From NCBI GenBank assembly GCA_025024175.1, contig QCXZ01000137.1:79608680-79672679 (forward strand): 64,000 nucleotides of DNA, given 5' to 3'. Made by a program: the position numbers and the translations under genes. The stretch is from Rhyzopertha dominica. Taxonomy: Eukaryota; Arthropoda; Insecta; Coleoptera; Bostrichidae. Numbering within the stretch: position 1 is the stretch's first letter; each line of letters begins with the position of its first letter. Below, in pieces: positions 54,064-64,000 of the stretch. The notes beneath the pieces are model-generated. The model saw nothing but the letters and a program-made list of their open reading frames with translations, searched no databases and was not told where the DNA came from.

Positions 54064-55875
54064 TGGTCTCTAATTTCAGGGTTTAAGGTATTCAAAATTA
54101 CCATTAGATGAAGATCTTTAATGTCAGTTTTTGTGGAAGGAATAATGGAATAAATTTTAATCCTACATAAACTAAATGAAGTGTAATGATTGCATAAAAA
54201 ACTACAAATGCAAGAATGATTAAAAACTAAATGTTTGATCTCATGAAAATCTGATACCTCTGGTTTTACTAAACAAGCATCCTGTAGTTGTCACCATTAG
54301 TACAGTCAGTACCTTTAGTGTACGGGATTAGCAGAAAGTCGAATAACTTCTTAATTTGAAATTAGGATAATTTTCACCAGAAATATTTATTTTTAATAGA
54401 ACGCTGTGTATTGGTAAAAGCTGGTTTTTCAACCCTTAACCATATTAATATCTCAGACTCATCTATATTTGATATAAAAGTCTTTTAGAAGTGCCAACAT
54501 AAAAAGTAAAAGAACTTGCATCAACCTTACTCTGTTTGTTTCTACGAAGTAGGATGCATTTACTCGTTCATAGGGGTAACTAAACGGTAATAATTTCCTT
54601 ACCGTCGTAAGACATAAACCACTGGATGTATATTTTTGATATGGCGTCAATTTAGCATTAAAGCAAACAGAAATTGGAACATGACTTCGGAAATACCCTG
54701 CGTACTAACCTATTAAAATTTTCTTACCGTTGGATGCGATACGTTTAATAAAGATATCACTCTCTCTTAGCATCATGTCACACCACCTACCTGGAGCATC
54801 TTAAATGAAATTCTGTTAGACCCTCATGTGATTGGCACCTACTTAACGTATATTAAATTCGAAACGCCTTATTGATATTCAAACTTGATGGAAGCCAAGT
54901 TTGCACTTACGGGGCATGTTATTGAAGCCTGAAATGTAATTCTAATAAGTGTATCGATTAACGTTAGATCATCCTCGAAGGACGCTAGCAAAAAAGCCCT
55001 TCCATGCGGCATCGAGATCTTCCCTCGCACATCGTCTCAAGACTTGCGTTTCATTATTCGGGTTTCAGGTTGTTCCTGAATTTACAAAGTGTCGTCTAAG
55101 TGAATTTGCGAGCCATATTTGCAGGTTTCCCGCAATTTACGTTTCGGAGCAGGTCGGTTTTGTTCCGCTTTTAAAAAAAAATAAAAAACCAATTTAACTG
55201 CGGCGTTTGTACTGGAGCAAAGTTTTATACGCATTTCCCCGCCGAAACAAAACAAACACCTGGCTTTAATGAGCTTTAGTATCTCTGTGACGCGCTTCGC
55301 TTCTTTGTTGTGTCACGTGAAATATGATGCTTTATAATTAATGGTCTGGGTAAATCTTGCATGTAGCTGAATTGGTATTGGGATAAATCTAGCTTTCTTA
55401 TTGCTACAGTGATAAGGTAAAGGATCTAGTTGTTCTTCCATGGTGAAACTACTCTCGATAGGAACCTGTATTACATATATAGCTGCCAGCCCCTAATTTT
55501 CTCTCTAGTATCATGTAACAAATAAAGAAATATATCCCCGTCAAAATATTGTTTTGGTTCGGGTATAATTTCTGGAACTGCGTTTCATATTGCATTGGTT
55601 TTGTCACTTCAGGATATGTAGGTCAAGACTTCCTTAAAGTACGCTGTTAAATAATTCCACGACTACAGTAAAAGGGGCTATTTTCTCGTTATAAAGTGTG
55701 TTATGAAATTATATAGCGTACGCCAAAATTATGCTTTAATATTTCCCTCACTTGTATGTAAACGATGATTACATTTATTGTTCTTCCCTTAAATGTATTT
55801 AAGAACATTTTGTACAGTGCCTTTGAAGAGTTGAGAATAGGTGTAAATTCATTATCTTTGTAAATTGGTGTTGCA
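54064..55875. other. AT-rich DNA; possible 5' PLE remnant, then nothing
   Basis: The first few hundred bases may be decayed PLE 5' sequence. A somewhat GC-richer TE-free patch lies at 54.95-55.34 kb. No gene recognised. Confidence 0.4.
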
Positions 55876-56274
55876 AAAAAACCGCTGCAAATTGAATCAA
55901 TACTTCCACATCCAATTGTCAAAATGACATTTACGTTTTTATTTTTTATACTACACGATTAGTAATCAGGTTTTGAGCATTTTTTCTCTCTACACATTTT
56001 TTCTCAGACAAACAGTCCTCGTGACATTAGCAAAAATATATACANTTTAAAAATCGGTTTTTTCCAAATAACTCGAAAATTATTAACTTAACGAAAAAAT
56101 TACAAGAGCGCTTTCTGATCAGAAATTTGATTTTCTATATAATACCAAAATTTAAAAAAAAATCGTACGAGCAGGGTCCAAAATAGGTTTTTTGGAAATA
56201 TTTCGAAAATGTCAAAATTTTGGATAAAAATTCTAAGACACTTTTTGTGAGAAATTTTATTTCCTATCTGATGG
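55876..56274. repeat. Dispersed unclassified repeat, copy 2
   Basis: Matches 30151-30491 and includes about 60 extra bases near 56150-56210 (TCGTACGAGCAGGGTCC and flanks). One ambiguous base at 56045. No coding motif. Confidence 0.85.
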
Positions 56275-59113
56275 CATTCATTTTTTGAATATATTAAATA
56301 TATTCGGAAATATTTAAGAAAAACCGTTTTCTTTAAGTGACGCTTTTTTACTAATATCTTCTAAACAGTTCGCTGTACCGAAAATTTATAAGAGCGAATA
56401 ATACTCGCAGTTATACTACTAATGAATACTAGAACGAAAAAAATATAAAAAAATACAAATATGCAAAATGGGTAGTTACCCCCCAATTTCGCCCCCTTCC
56501 CGATACCCTACTTACCCCACAAACAATAGGTCGCTTTGGATAGTTGAGATTTATACGTGTACCAAAATTGAAGTTCATATATTAAGTCTTTCGAAAGTTA
56601 TCGTGTCCACAAACAATACCACAGACACAGACAAGAAATTTGTTTTTGCTCAAATTTTGTTTTTTTTGCGTTCTCGGCCATTTTAAAGCGATTGAGCAAA
56701 TAAAAATTTTTGAAAATTTTTTTCGCGATGCAATATTTCCCATCCGTTGGATGTGGAAGTAATATCTTTTGGCAGATGGAGATGGAGTTACCTTTATTAA
56801 ATTTAAGTTTCTCTGGCATTTTATCCAGCACCGTTCTAACTCTTTTGCTGTTTAAATAAGCTGTCATAGTCTTCGCGTTTGTTGCGTTTTACCGGGTCGC
56901 GAGATTTGATTAAAAACTGCAGCGACTGTCCACTGCGTTGCAGATATGCGGTCAAAATCTCCTACATACGCATATTAAATTCCGGTCAACTAGCGGTTGT
57001 TGCGGTCAAAATTCATGAACAAGTGATGAACGATGCGGCCAGATTTGCTGCAACAGGTACCCGCTTTTTATCGAACCGCTTAAAACTTGACGTGTTCTGG
57101 AAACAATCTGTTTAGATATAAATACAAGATTTATTTATCGAATACCATAATTGATAACTGTTGTAGTTGTTGTAGTCCTTGCGCGATTCAAATAGAAGAG
57201 ATGCATTACAATCGATTACAGTGGTTTTGATGGTTAAGCAAATTTACATCGGAATAGTGCTCTGTCCACCATGGTATTAATAATAAATATCGACATATAG
57301 TCGACGTATTTAACTGAGTTGTGCCTTCAATTTGACGATATCAAAACTAATTCAAATGTAATTAAATTAATTTAATTCTGTAGACTTTAATCAATCTACC
57401 ACAGATGAAATGGTAATTTCTGAACAATTTAACTAAATAGGCCCAACCTGGAACACTACCTATATGTGATACATGAACACAAGTATGTACCTACGCTTGC
57501 ATAAATTAATAGTTCTAGAAGTCTTAACAATAAAATTCCACGTGAACTACTATTTATTTTTTTGTCGACTAGGTACTTGCTACTAAATGCCGATTTATAT
57601 TTCCTTCTATCGTATTCAACTGCGTTCACGAAAATGGAATATAATTTAATGACACTTTATATAAAATATTAACGATTTCCCAAGTGAGAAATAAGCATAT
57701 TTTGGAAATCCTGATGCATATGGCTACACATACTCACCCAATACTACGTAAAGAGTAGCTACTTACAGTTCATTTTCACGCACACACTTGCCAGCAATCT
57801 ATGCCCTGTAACAAAACAAAATTATTGTATTCTGACAAAAAATGTTTTTAATACCACTAATCAAAAACAAAAAACTAAAAATCCATCAGAACTAACGTTT
57901 ATGGAAGTCAGTTTATTTAATATAAGTTATAGGAATCCAGTAAAAGCATTATCAGCACGAATTAAAACCCGGTGTGTTGTTAAAAATCAATTTAAATATA
58001 TTTCAGTTTATTTAAATGAAGCTTAATTTGGTTAAAATATTAAGTGGTCGGTCTATTTTTAAGAGCAGTGCACTGGTGATCTAAGAAGGTTGGCTAGACG
58101 CATAATGCTGAGGCATTCCTCATTCTGAGTTTTGATTATGTTGGTTATTCATCGAGTCTCTTTTCCTGAGGAGTAAAAATTACTACAATTGTATCTATAC
58201 CACCTATGTGTGAATTCTGAATCAGAAATCGTGGTTCTTTAGTAGAAGCTTTTAAGGTAAAATTCATGTTCCTTTGGTACTTCGTATGATATCATTATAT
58301 ATTATGATCTTTATTCTCCCAAATAAAATGTATCAACTCCACTTTTGTTAAACGTGAGAGTGATGCAACTAACTGTGATCATCAATAACTGAATTAGTAA
58401 TAAACGTGCTTTGTATCATCAGTGTACATAGAGAACATATAAACAATTTGGGTCTTTATTTCACAGAAGATGTTTTAAGTCGATGTTTAAGATTATTCAT
58501 GGAATAAATACTTCATTAATTACTTAACTACCTATATTTGATAAAAGCATGTTTCTATTTATGTTGAATTATACACTAGAGGACATTCCTGCATTGCCCT
58601 CCGCCTGGACCAAATCGTCGATATAATTTGTCCTCAAAGTACTTTCGCCAAGTATTTGCTTGCGTGCTACTTTTTCTCGAAAAGTTCTTAATTTGATATT
58701 TTCTAGTTTAGTTTCTATTATAACGCCGACCATCGGTTGGAGGTTTATTGTAACTGCAAGTATTTGTTTGCTTCTTTTTCTTTTTCGCAATTTTAAAAAG
58801 ATATGCTCACATATGCAATGTCTGACAAAGTATGCTCAGATATGTGCATTTTTAATTAGTTGTTTTTAATTAATAATCACTACATACTAATAAAGGATTC
58901 AAAACCTCATAATAAAAAATATGCGTTTTGCATAAAATCCGAGCTCTTATTACAACAAATTAATTTGAAAAGCTTTAGTTCTTAAAGCTCCCCGAAGAAA
59001 ATAATAAAAATTTTGTTTGAGCTTGTCGGACAATTCTCTCTTTTGACAAAGATACACTAATCAGAACGTCAGATTAAAAAACTTGATAATGGTTACAAGC
59101 ATCCGAAACCTCG
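56275..59113. other. Non-coding DNA; one unassigned short frame
   Basis: GC-richer at about 56.88-57.11 kb. A minus-strand frame at 58569-58790 (NIKLRTFREKVARKQILGES region) looks mildly protein-like but has no identifiable domain or splice context. Otherwise AT-rich. Confidence 0.4.
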
Positions 59114-59115
59114 TA

Positions 59116-61303
59116 TAGTAATGCAACTCTCTTACCGTTATTACAACCCTGCAGTAAAATTCGTCTTTCATCTCGAACAGCAGGCGGCCCCTCACAAGTT
59201 ACCACAAATAACCGGATTACCATAAATTTAGGTCTGATTTTCGGAAGATAGTTAAGCAGGGTCGGATTATTTAAAGTTCACTACCGGTCAAAACAAAACT
59301 AGCACTCAGTCTTAGTATTTCTGTGCGCGAGACAAGAGAAGCGAAAAATGTTCCGTCCTTGGGAAAAGGCTGCTCCAAGTACCGCTCAGAATGAAGTTGC
59401 TGACGCTGACATGGAACTGCAAATTGAAGAAAACAAGAGGATTCGTCGTTATCTTACCCAAGATGCCAAAGAAATCATAAAAAATGTATACAATTTTTTT
59501 GTAAAAAAAGAGTGCAGTGCTCCGTTAAAAGTGACAAGTGAAATGGTGGGTGTCCCCTACACGACTGTGAGAGAAAGAAAGAAAATCACGCAATTCGGAG
59601 AAATTTCTAAATATATCAAAAGAGCTTGGGATAGAAATTAAAAAAGTGATTTACCAAATGTATAAGGAAAATGAAGTTCCAACTACGGCAAGTCTGAAAT
59701 TAAAACTTTTGGAATTAGGATATGACATATATGTTAATTATAGTACATTAAGCCAACGTTTGTTCATAAAGAAATCAACCCGACTAAAAAGAATGAGATG
59801 GGATTATATAAACGAAATCAGAAGGTACCGCCAAGAAAATCTTAATATCGTATATTTGGATGAAACGTTGTACGACACCCACGACTTGATAAAAAAAGGT
59901 CTGACAGATGGGACAAATAACTGCGTTCTGCAAGCACCACCTTCGAGAGGAAAAAGAATTATAATTCTTCATGCGGGAAAAAGTGATGGATAGGTGGAAA
60001 ATGGTTTATTACTGTCAGCGAAACAGATCCAAAATTGTTCTCCTGACTATCATTGCGACATGGACTCTGCACTTTTTGAAACTTGGTTTCAGCAGCAGTT
60101 ACTGCCAGGGCTACCACCAGGATCTGTTATAGTCATGGATAGCGCGAGTTATCATTCAAAATTAATGAACAAGGCGCCAACATCAGCTACAAAAAATAGA
60201 AATAATTGATTACATGAAAATAATAAAATTACAATTCCGGATGAAAAAGTTACCGAAAAAAGATCTGTTGACAATAATAAAAAATCTCAACATACCTAAA
60301 CAATATTGAGTTGATGAACTAGCGAAAGAACATGGACATATAGTTATGCGTTTGCTACCGTATTATTGCGTCCTAAACTCAATCGAATTAGTGTGGAGTA
60401 TCCTTCAAAAAAGGATACGAAGAAACAATACATGTCCGCGTTTAAGTTCGGAAGTTGTAGATTTCGTGCGTAGAGAAGTAAGTAGTATAACGAAAGAACT
60501 GTAGAAAAGCTGTATTAAGCATGTTATTGAAATTGAAAATAGCTATGTATCCCCAAATTTTCAAAATTTTATAATACATTTTAATGATGATGCTAGCAGA
60601 GATTCAGAATTTGACAGTAGTGATGATGTAATTAATATATTTATGTCGGTGTAAACTTTTTTGTAAAAATATAATAGTTGTATGGAATTATTTTTTTTGT
60701 ATTTAGAGTTTTAGATAAAAAAATATATATTCTTATTATTTTCTTTTAAAATACTTGTCTTTTATTTACATATTTAGTTATGTCTCCAATAGTTACAAGA
60801 TTGTAAAAATATTAAAATGTATTATTTATAATTTTCGGCTAGCACAGCATTCAACATATTCACAGGATATAAATATTACAGGAATGTTAAAAATCAAAAT
60901 AAAAATATTTAGGAATGCGAGATTTTTCTTTGCATATTGAAAATGCTCAGATGTGCATGTTGTCTAGTTAGATTACAAATTTCATTATAACTAGATATAC
61001 TTTGCTTGTGCAAAATAATGTTGCTACTCATCTAAGACTACGTACAATTCATTTTGAGACGTAAATAAAAACGATCGATGTAAAACCTTTTATTAACCGA
61101 ATGATTAAAAACTACTTAGAATAATATACATTACACAAACAAAAAACGAGTTTTAAAACGGCTTAAAGCCGGCACTGGAAATTCGCAAAATTACGAAGAG
61201 AGGGTTTGATTTATGAAGGGTCGCGTGCCGTTCCAACTGTACCTGTAAATGAAAGGTAAATAGTATTGCAGGGTTATAAAACGGTAAGAGAGTTGCATTG
61301 CTA
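59116..61303 (+). mobile_element. Long-spaced DDE element (DD82E-like), copy 2, both ends present
   Basis: TATA-flanked ends: TAGTAATGCAACTCTCTTAC at 59116 and, inverted, TAGCAATGCAACTCTCTTAC at 61303. The inverted repeats extend for about 42 bases (through AACCCTGCA). TA duplications are at 59114-59115 and 61304-61305. Length is 2188 bp. Confidence 0.85.
59348..60654 (+). pseudogene. Long-spaced DDE transposase (DD82E-like), broken
   Basis: The start is ATG 59348 (MFRPWEKAAPSTAQNEVADA). The N-terminal third carries an HTH (KVTSEMVGVPYTTVRERKK). A shift near 59641 follows, then a second region (TTASLKLKLLELGYDIYVNY) and the first catalytic D in IVYLDETLYDTH. A TGG-to-TAG change at 59991-59993 interrupts otherwise continuous frame. 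Next are MDSALFETWFQQQLLPGLPP, VIVMDSASYHS (second D), then more shifts, HGHIVMRLLPYYC and NSIELVWSI (catalytic E, with P changed to S before IE). About 81-82 codons separate D and E. The tail is acidic (SRDSEFDSSDDV) and ends at 60654. Confidence 0.78.
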
Positions 61304-61305
61304 TA

Positions 61306-62597
61306 CAAAAAAAATTAGTAGCTCAAAAAATACTTAAAAATGTTTTTTTTGTAATTCTAATCTATATTTCATTTATAATGTATAAGTATAAGGGTTCTTT
61401 TACAAAACGTATACTTTATAAACGTACTTATTTTCCAAAAAATACTAGGTCACATGAATAATGCTAAACAGCAATTAACTATGCCGCATTTGTTCGTACT
61501 ACTGCAGCCTAATAAGCAACTTTTGCGCGGTAAACATTTGTGTCCCGCAGAATTTGCAAACCCTTGCAGAATCAACTTTATTTGTCGGGTAATCCTCAAC
61601 CGCTGGTTGGAAATACAATTACGTGCGCAGAACTGCCCGTAAAATAATCAAACAGCAATGCAGAAATCCCCTAAGCTTCCGTTTAAAAAGTTTGTGCGCC
61701 CGACTACCGCCACAAATTACACTTCGATTCGGGTCGTATCGTTGGCCCGGCGCCTCCGCCATTAATGTTCGCAACACAACTCATTTCCAATCTACACCGT
61801 CTACAGGTTGCCTTTTTTCGTGTGACACACATTAAGTGAAGGGAACCAATAGGACGCAGTCGATGTTTCAATGAAATTTATATCCAACAGCCCAAATCTC
61901 CCGATTATTCGATTTAAATTAAGGGATTTGGCGAGATCCGAAAGGGTATATGGTTGGTTAAGGGAAACATCCCTGTCTCAATATTCCCAGAGCCGAGACG
62001 ATCGAATGAGCTTCCGACAGTGGAAGTCTTTTTAGGTAAGGAATACAGAACAAAAATTCTGTCGGATTTAGTTCCCCATAGGCACGGCAAATCGGAACGT
62101 CTGACTTCCCGAAATAGAAATGCACTTTTATCAATCAATATTTCCTGCAGTTACACTCAATACTTAAAAAAATGCAATTCAATATATAATTGTTCATCGT
62201 CCAAGGGAAACCATCGCAAAACAGTACAAAATGAAAACAAAAAGTTTTCTGTCACACATACAGGGTCGCTACAAAGAGTACAAAGTATGGAACCAGCAGG
62301 ATATTTCAGGTTCTGTTCGACCGATTTTTCTGAAATTGCGCATGGGTCTCTGGGTAATTAAAATGCATTCCCTGGAATTCTTTAACTCCGTGTCAGCTCT
62401 CGTTTCCGAGATATGAACGCAAGTTGCATTTGTTTTAAATGCGAAGAGGAGTCAAAAGGCACATCATTAAAAAGGATATTTTTCCTGATTTCAAACCTGT
62501 ATCATACTTGTACAATTTATTGCTTCTCAGTCGAGAAAAGTGTGATAGCAAACTTGGGTCTTCCAAAAAAACTTCGGGTATATTCGTTATCACTAAG
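61306..62597. other. Non-coding DNA, GC-richer at about 61.48-61.83 kb
   Basis: No gene or element motif seen; several chance frames. TE-free by inspection. Confidence 0.4.
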
Positions 62598-64000
62598 TAT
62601 AGTTGCAAGCAACAATCTATGAGACTCATTATACGAACAACCGATTACCGCTCACAATGGTTTACAAGTATTATTTGAAGCTGTCGTAAATAACAGACGG
62701 GTTCGGCACGTTCCACTGTTTTGCAGCGGAGTGGACCGTATCCAAAAATGATGTTTAGGCTTTTTTAGATTTTTTTTCGTAAACATAAATCTATGAGCAT
62801 TATTTGATCTACAAATATTTCTCAGCTAACAGCTTTTAATGTATGACTAAATCGTATTCTTTCCTAATTTAACGAGTAGTATTTATTTTTATAACCATGA
62901 ATGGTAAACATTCCATTATCAATGCGGCAGCCCATATTTTCTAATTTTTGATCGCGGTGTGCAATCGTTCTCTGCCCTATTTCTTCACAGGTTAAAATTT
63001 TTTGTTAATCCGGAGAGTCATAAACGTAGTTTCTATCTGTATATTTTTTGGAAATAAGAATAAATCGGAACTATTCTACTCCTACTATAAACGGTATTGA
63101 AAGCATATGTTTTTACTTATATTTTAAAGTTTTACAGCATACAAGCGTACCAAGTGCAATATTTTTTACTTATGCAGTCATACCTACATATATGCTTACA
63201 TTTAGCCACTTATTACGAGGCGTTTGTGACAAACACATTTCGTAAGGCAACTGGTCAAACAGATTATTGCTGATTTTAAACCGTGGGGCACCGAGTACCT
63301 CCGAAGCAATTAAATATGTTCATTCTTATCACTAGGATCTGTCGCGGCGTATACCTGAGTGCTTAATCGACTGCTCCGAGCATAGCCTGCAAAAGTATGT
63401 TAAAACCATTGGCTTTTCAATGAAAAATGTGGAGAAGAAGCAATGCTTGATGGAAAGCCAGGTAATAAGAGAGTGGAGATACGATTATTTAAGATCTATA
63501 AAAATGTATAGGCAGGAAAATCATCCGATATTTTTCCTCGGCGAAACATGGTACGATACGCATGATACAATAAAAAAAAGGGTGGGTTGATGACTCAGGG
63601 AAGTGCAACGTCAATATTTCGGCGTCAAAAGGAAAAAGAATAATGATTCTACACGCAGGAAGTGAAAATGGTTTCGTTCCTGGAGCCGTGTATCTTGGAT
63701 GTAAAAACTTAAAAGAAGCAGGCGTCGATTATCATTCTGATATCAATGCGAGAGTGTTTGAAAATTGGTTCAAAAACATTTTATTGCCCAAATTGCCACC
63801 AAACAGCGTCATAGTAATGGACAACGCTAGTTACCATTCGGAGCAATTTGATAAAATTCCAAATACAACAACTAATAGGGCAACCATTCAAGAGTTTTTA
63901 AGAAAAGAAGATTTATATTTCGAAGAGGACTGAACGAAGAGTGCTTGGCACAGAAAAAATTCGAGAAATTTAAAATTGACATTCTCACTTCTGAATGTGG
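62598..64000 (+). mobile_element. Long-spaced DDE element (DD82E-like), copy 3, runs off the window
   Basis: The upstream non-coding block 62598-63283 matches 37346-37952 inverted. It is followed by the transposase coding region. The left terminus is not visible and the right end lies beyond the window. This copy and the one at 37 kb form a subfamily distinct from copy 2. Confidence 0.75.
63393..64000 (+). pseudogene. Long-spaced DDE transposase, copy 3, partial and broken
   Basis: The frame starts in the middle of the N-terminal domain (TIGFSMKNVEKKQCLMESQV, then WRYDYLRSIKMYRQENHP). The first catalytic block reads IFFLGETWYDTH, with glycine where the family has the catalytic aspartate. A one-base shift in an A run near 63573 follows, then KGKRIMILHAGSENGFVPGA, NARVFENWFKNILLPKLPP and VIVMDNASYHSEQFDKIPNT (second D). 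A further stop at 63931-63933 precedes a shifted continuation to the window end. It supplies the seven residues after SYH that are missing in copy 1. Confidence 0.78.

Noticed and set aside
1..64000. CRISPR arrays, bacterial operons, rRNA or tRNA genes
   Set aside because: No regularly spaced direct repeats with unique spacers, no ribosome-binding-site spaced gene clusters, and no cloverleaf-like or rRNA-like sequence noticed by eye; a tRNAscan run would be needed to exclude isolated tRNAs.

Overview
This is nuclear DNA from an animal, almost certainly an arthropod and most plausibly an insect. The sequence is AT-rich and mostly non-coding. There is no bacterial operon structure. Many decayed copies of Tc1/mariner-type DNA transposons, jockey-like non-LTR retrotransposons and Penelope-like elements (PLEs) are present, and the few host signals have eukaryotic form (TATA box, GT splice donor, AATAAA). 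The insect assignment is an inference from the mix of element families and cannot be proved here.

Host genes: a GC-richer reading frame is open from base 1 to a stop at 612 and is followed by AATAAA at 820. It looks like the last exon of an unidentified plus-strand gene. At about 19.95-20.17 kb there is a CpG-rich block with an inverted CCAAT box, TATAAAAGG at 20057, a short leader without ATG and a GTGAGT donor at 20173. I read this as the promoter and non-coding first exon of a second plus-strand gene. No convincing coding exon follows in the remaining 44 kb, so much of the window may be its first intron.

Transposons: (1) Family A, DD41D-type mariner relatives of about 1.39 kb, has copies at 8.8-10.0, 18.3-19.7, 25.1-26.4 and 31.0-32.2 kb. 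(2) Family B, also DD41D but with inverted repeats of about 270 bp, has copies at 13.5-15.8 and 38.5-40.8 kb. (3) A classic DD34D mariner has an uninterrupted 356-codon frame at 11.6-12.9 kb and a frameshifted, truncated copy at 34.9-36.2 kb. (4) A Tc1-like DD34E relic lies at 33.5-34.4 kb. (5) DDE elements with an unusually long D-to-E spacing (about 81-82 residues, as in the DD82E 'Sailor' group) lie at 36.8-37.3, 59.1-61.3 and 62.6-64.0 kb. (6) Non-LTR fragments lie at 6.0, 10.2-10.8, 13.2-17.0, 34.6, 43.1, 43.7-44.8 and 49.0-52.1 kb. (7) PLE fragments lie at 33.2, 46.2-47.4, 49.5-51.1 and 53.0-54.1 kb.

Two nested insertions can be resolved. Family B sits in a non-LTR reverse transcriptase frame at a TA. 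A PLE sits in another non-LTR frame with a 12-bp target duplication; removing the insert restores the frame. That PLE has inverted terminal arms carrying hammerhead-ribozyme-like motifs, and a related motif lies beside the PLE at 53 kb. Other structure includes a tandem array of about 315-bp units (20.8-22.0 kb), a 68-bp perfect palindrome (2290-2357), a dispersed unclassified repeat (30.15 and 55.9 kb), and several TE-free, GC-richer islands that could be conserved regulatory DNA. I did not find a clearly new biological system. The hammerhead-bearing PLE arms, the long-TIR DD41D family and the promoter with a very long apparent intron most deserve follow-up.
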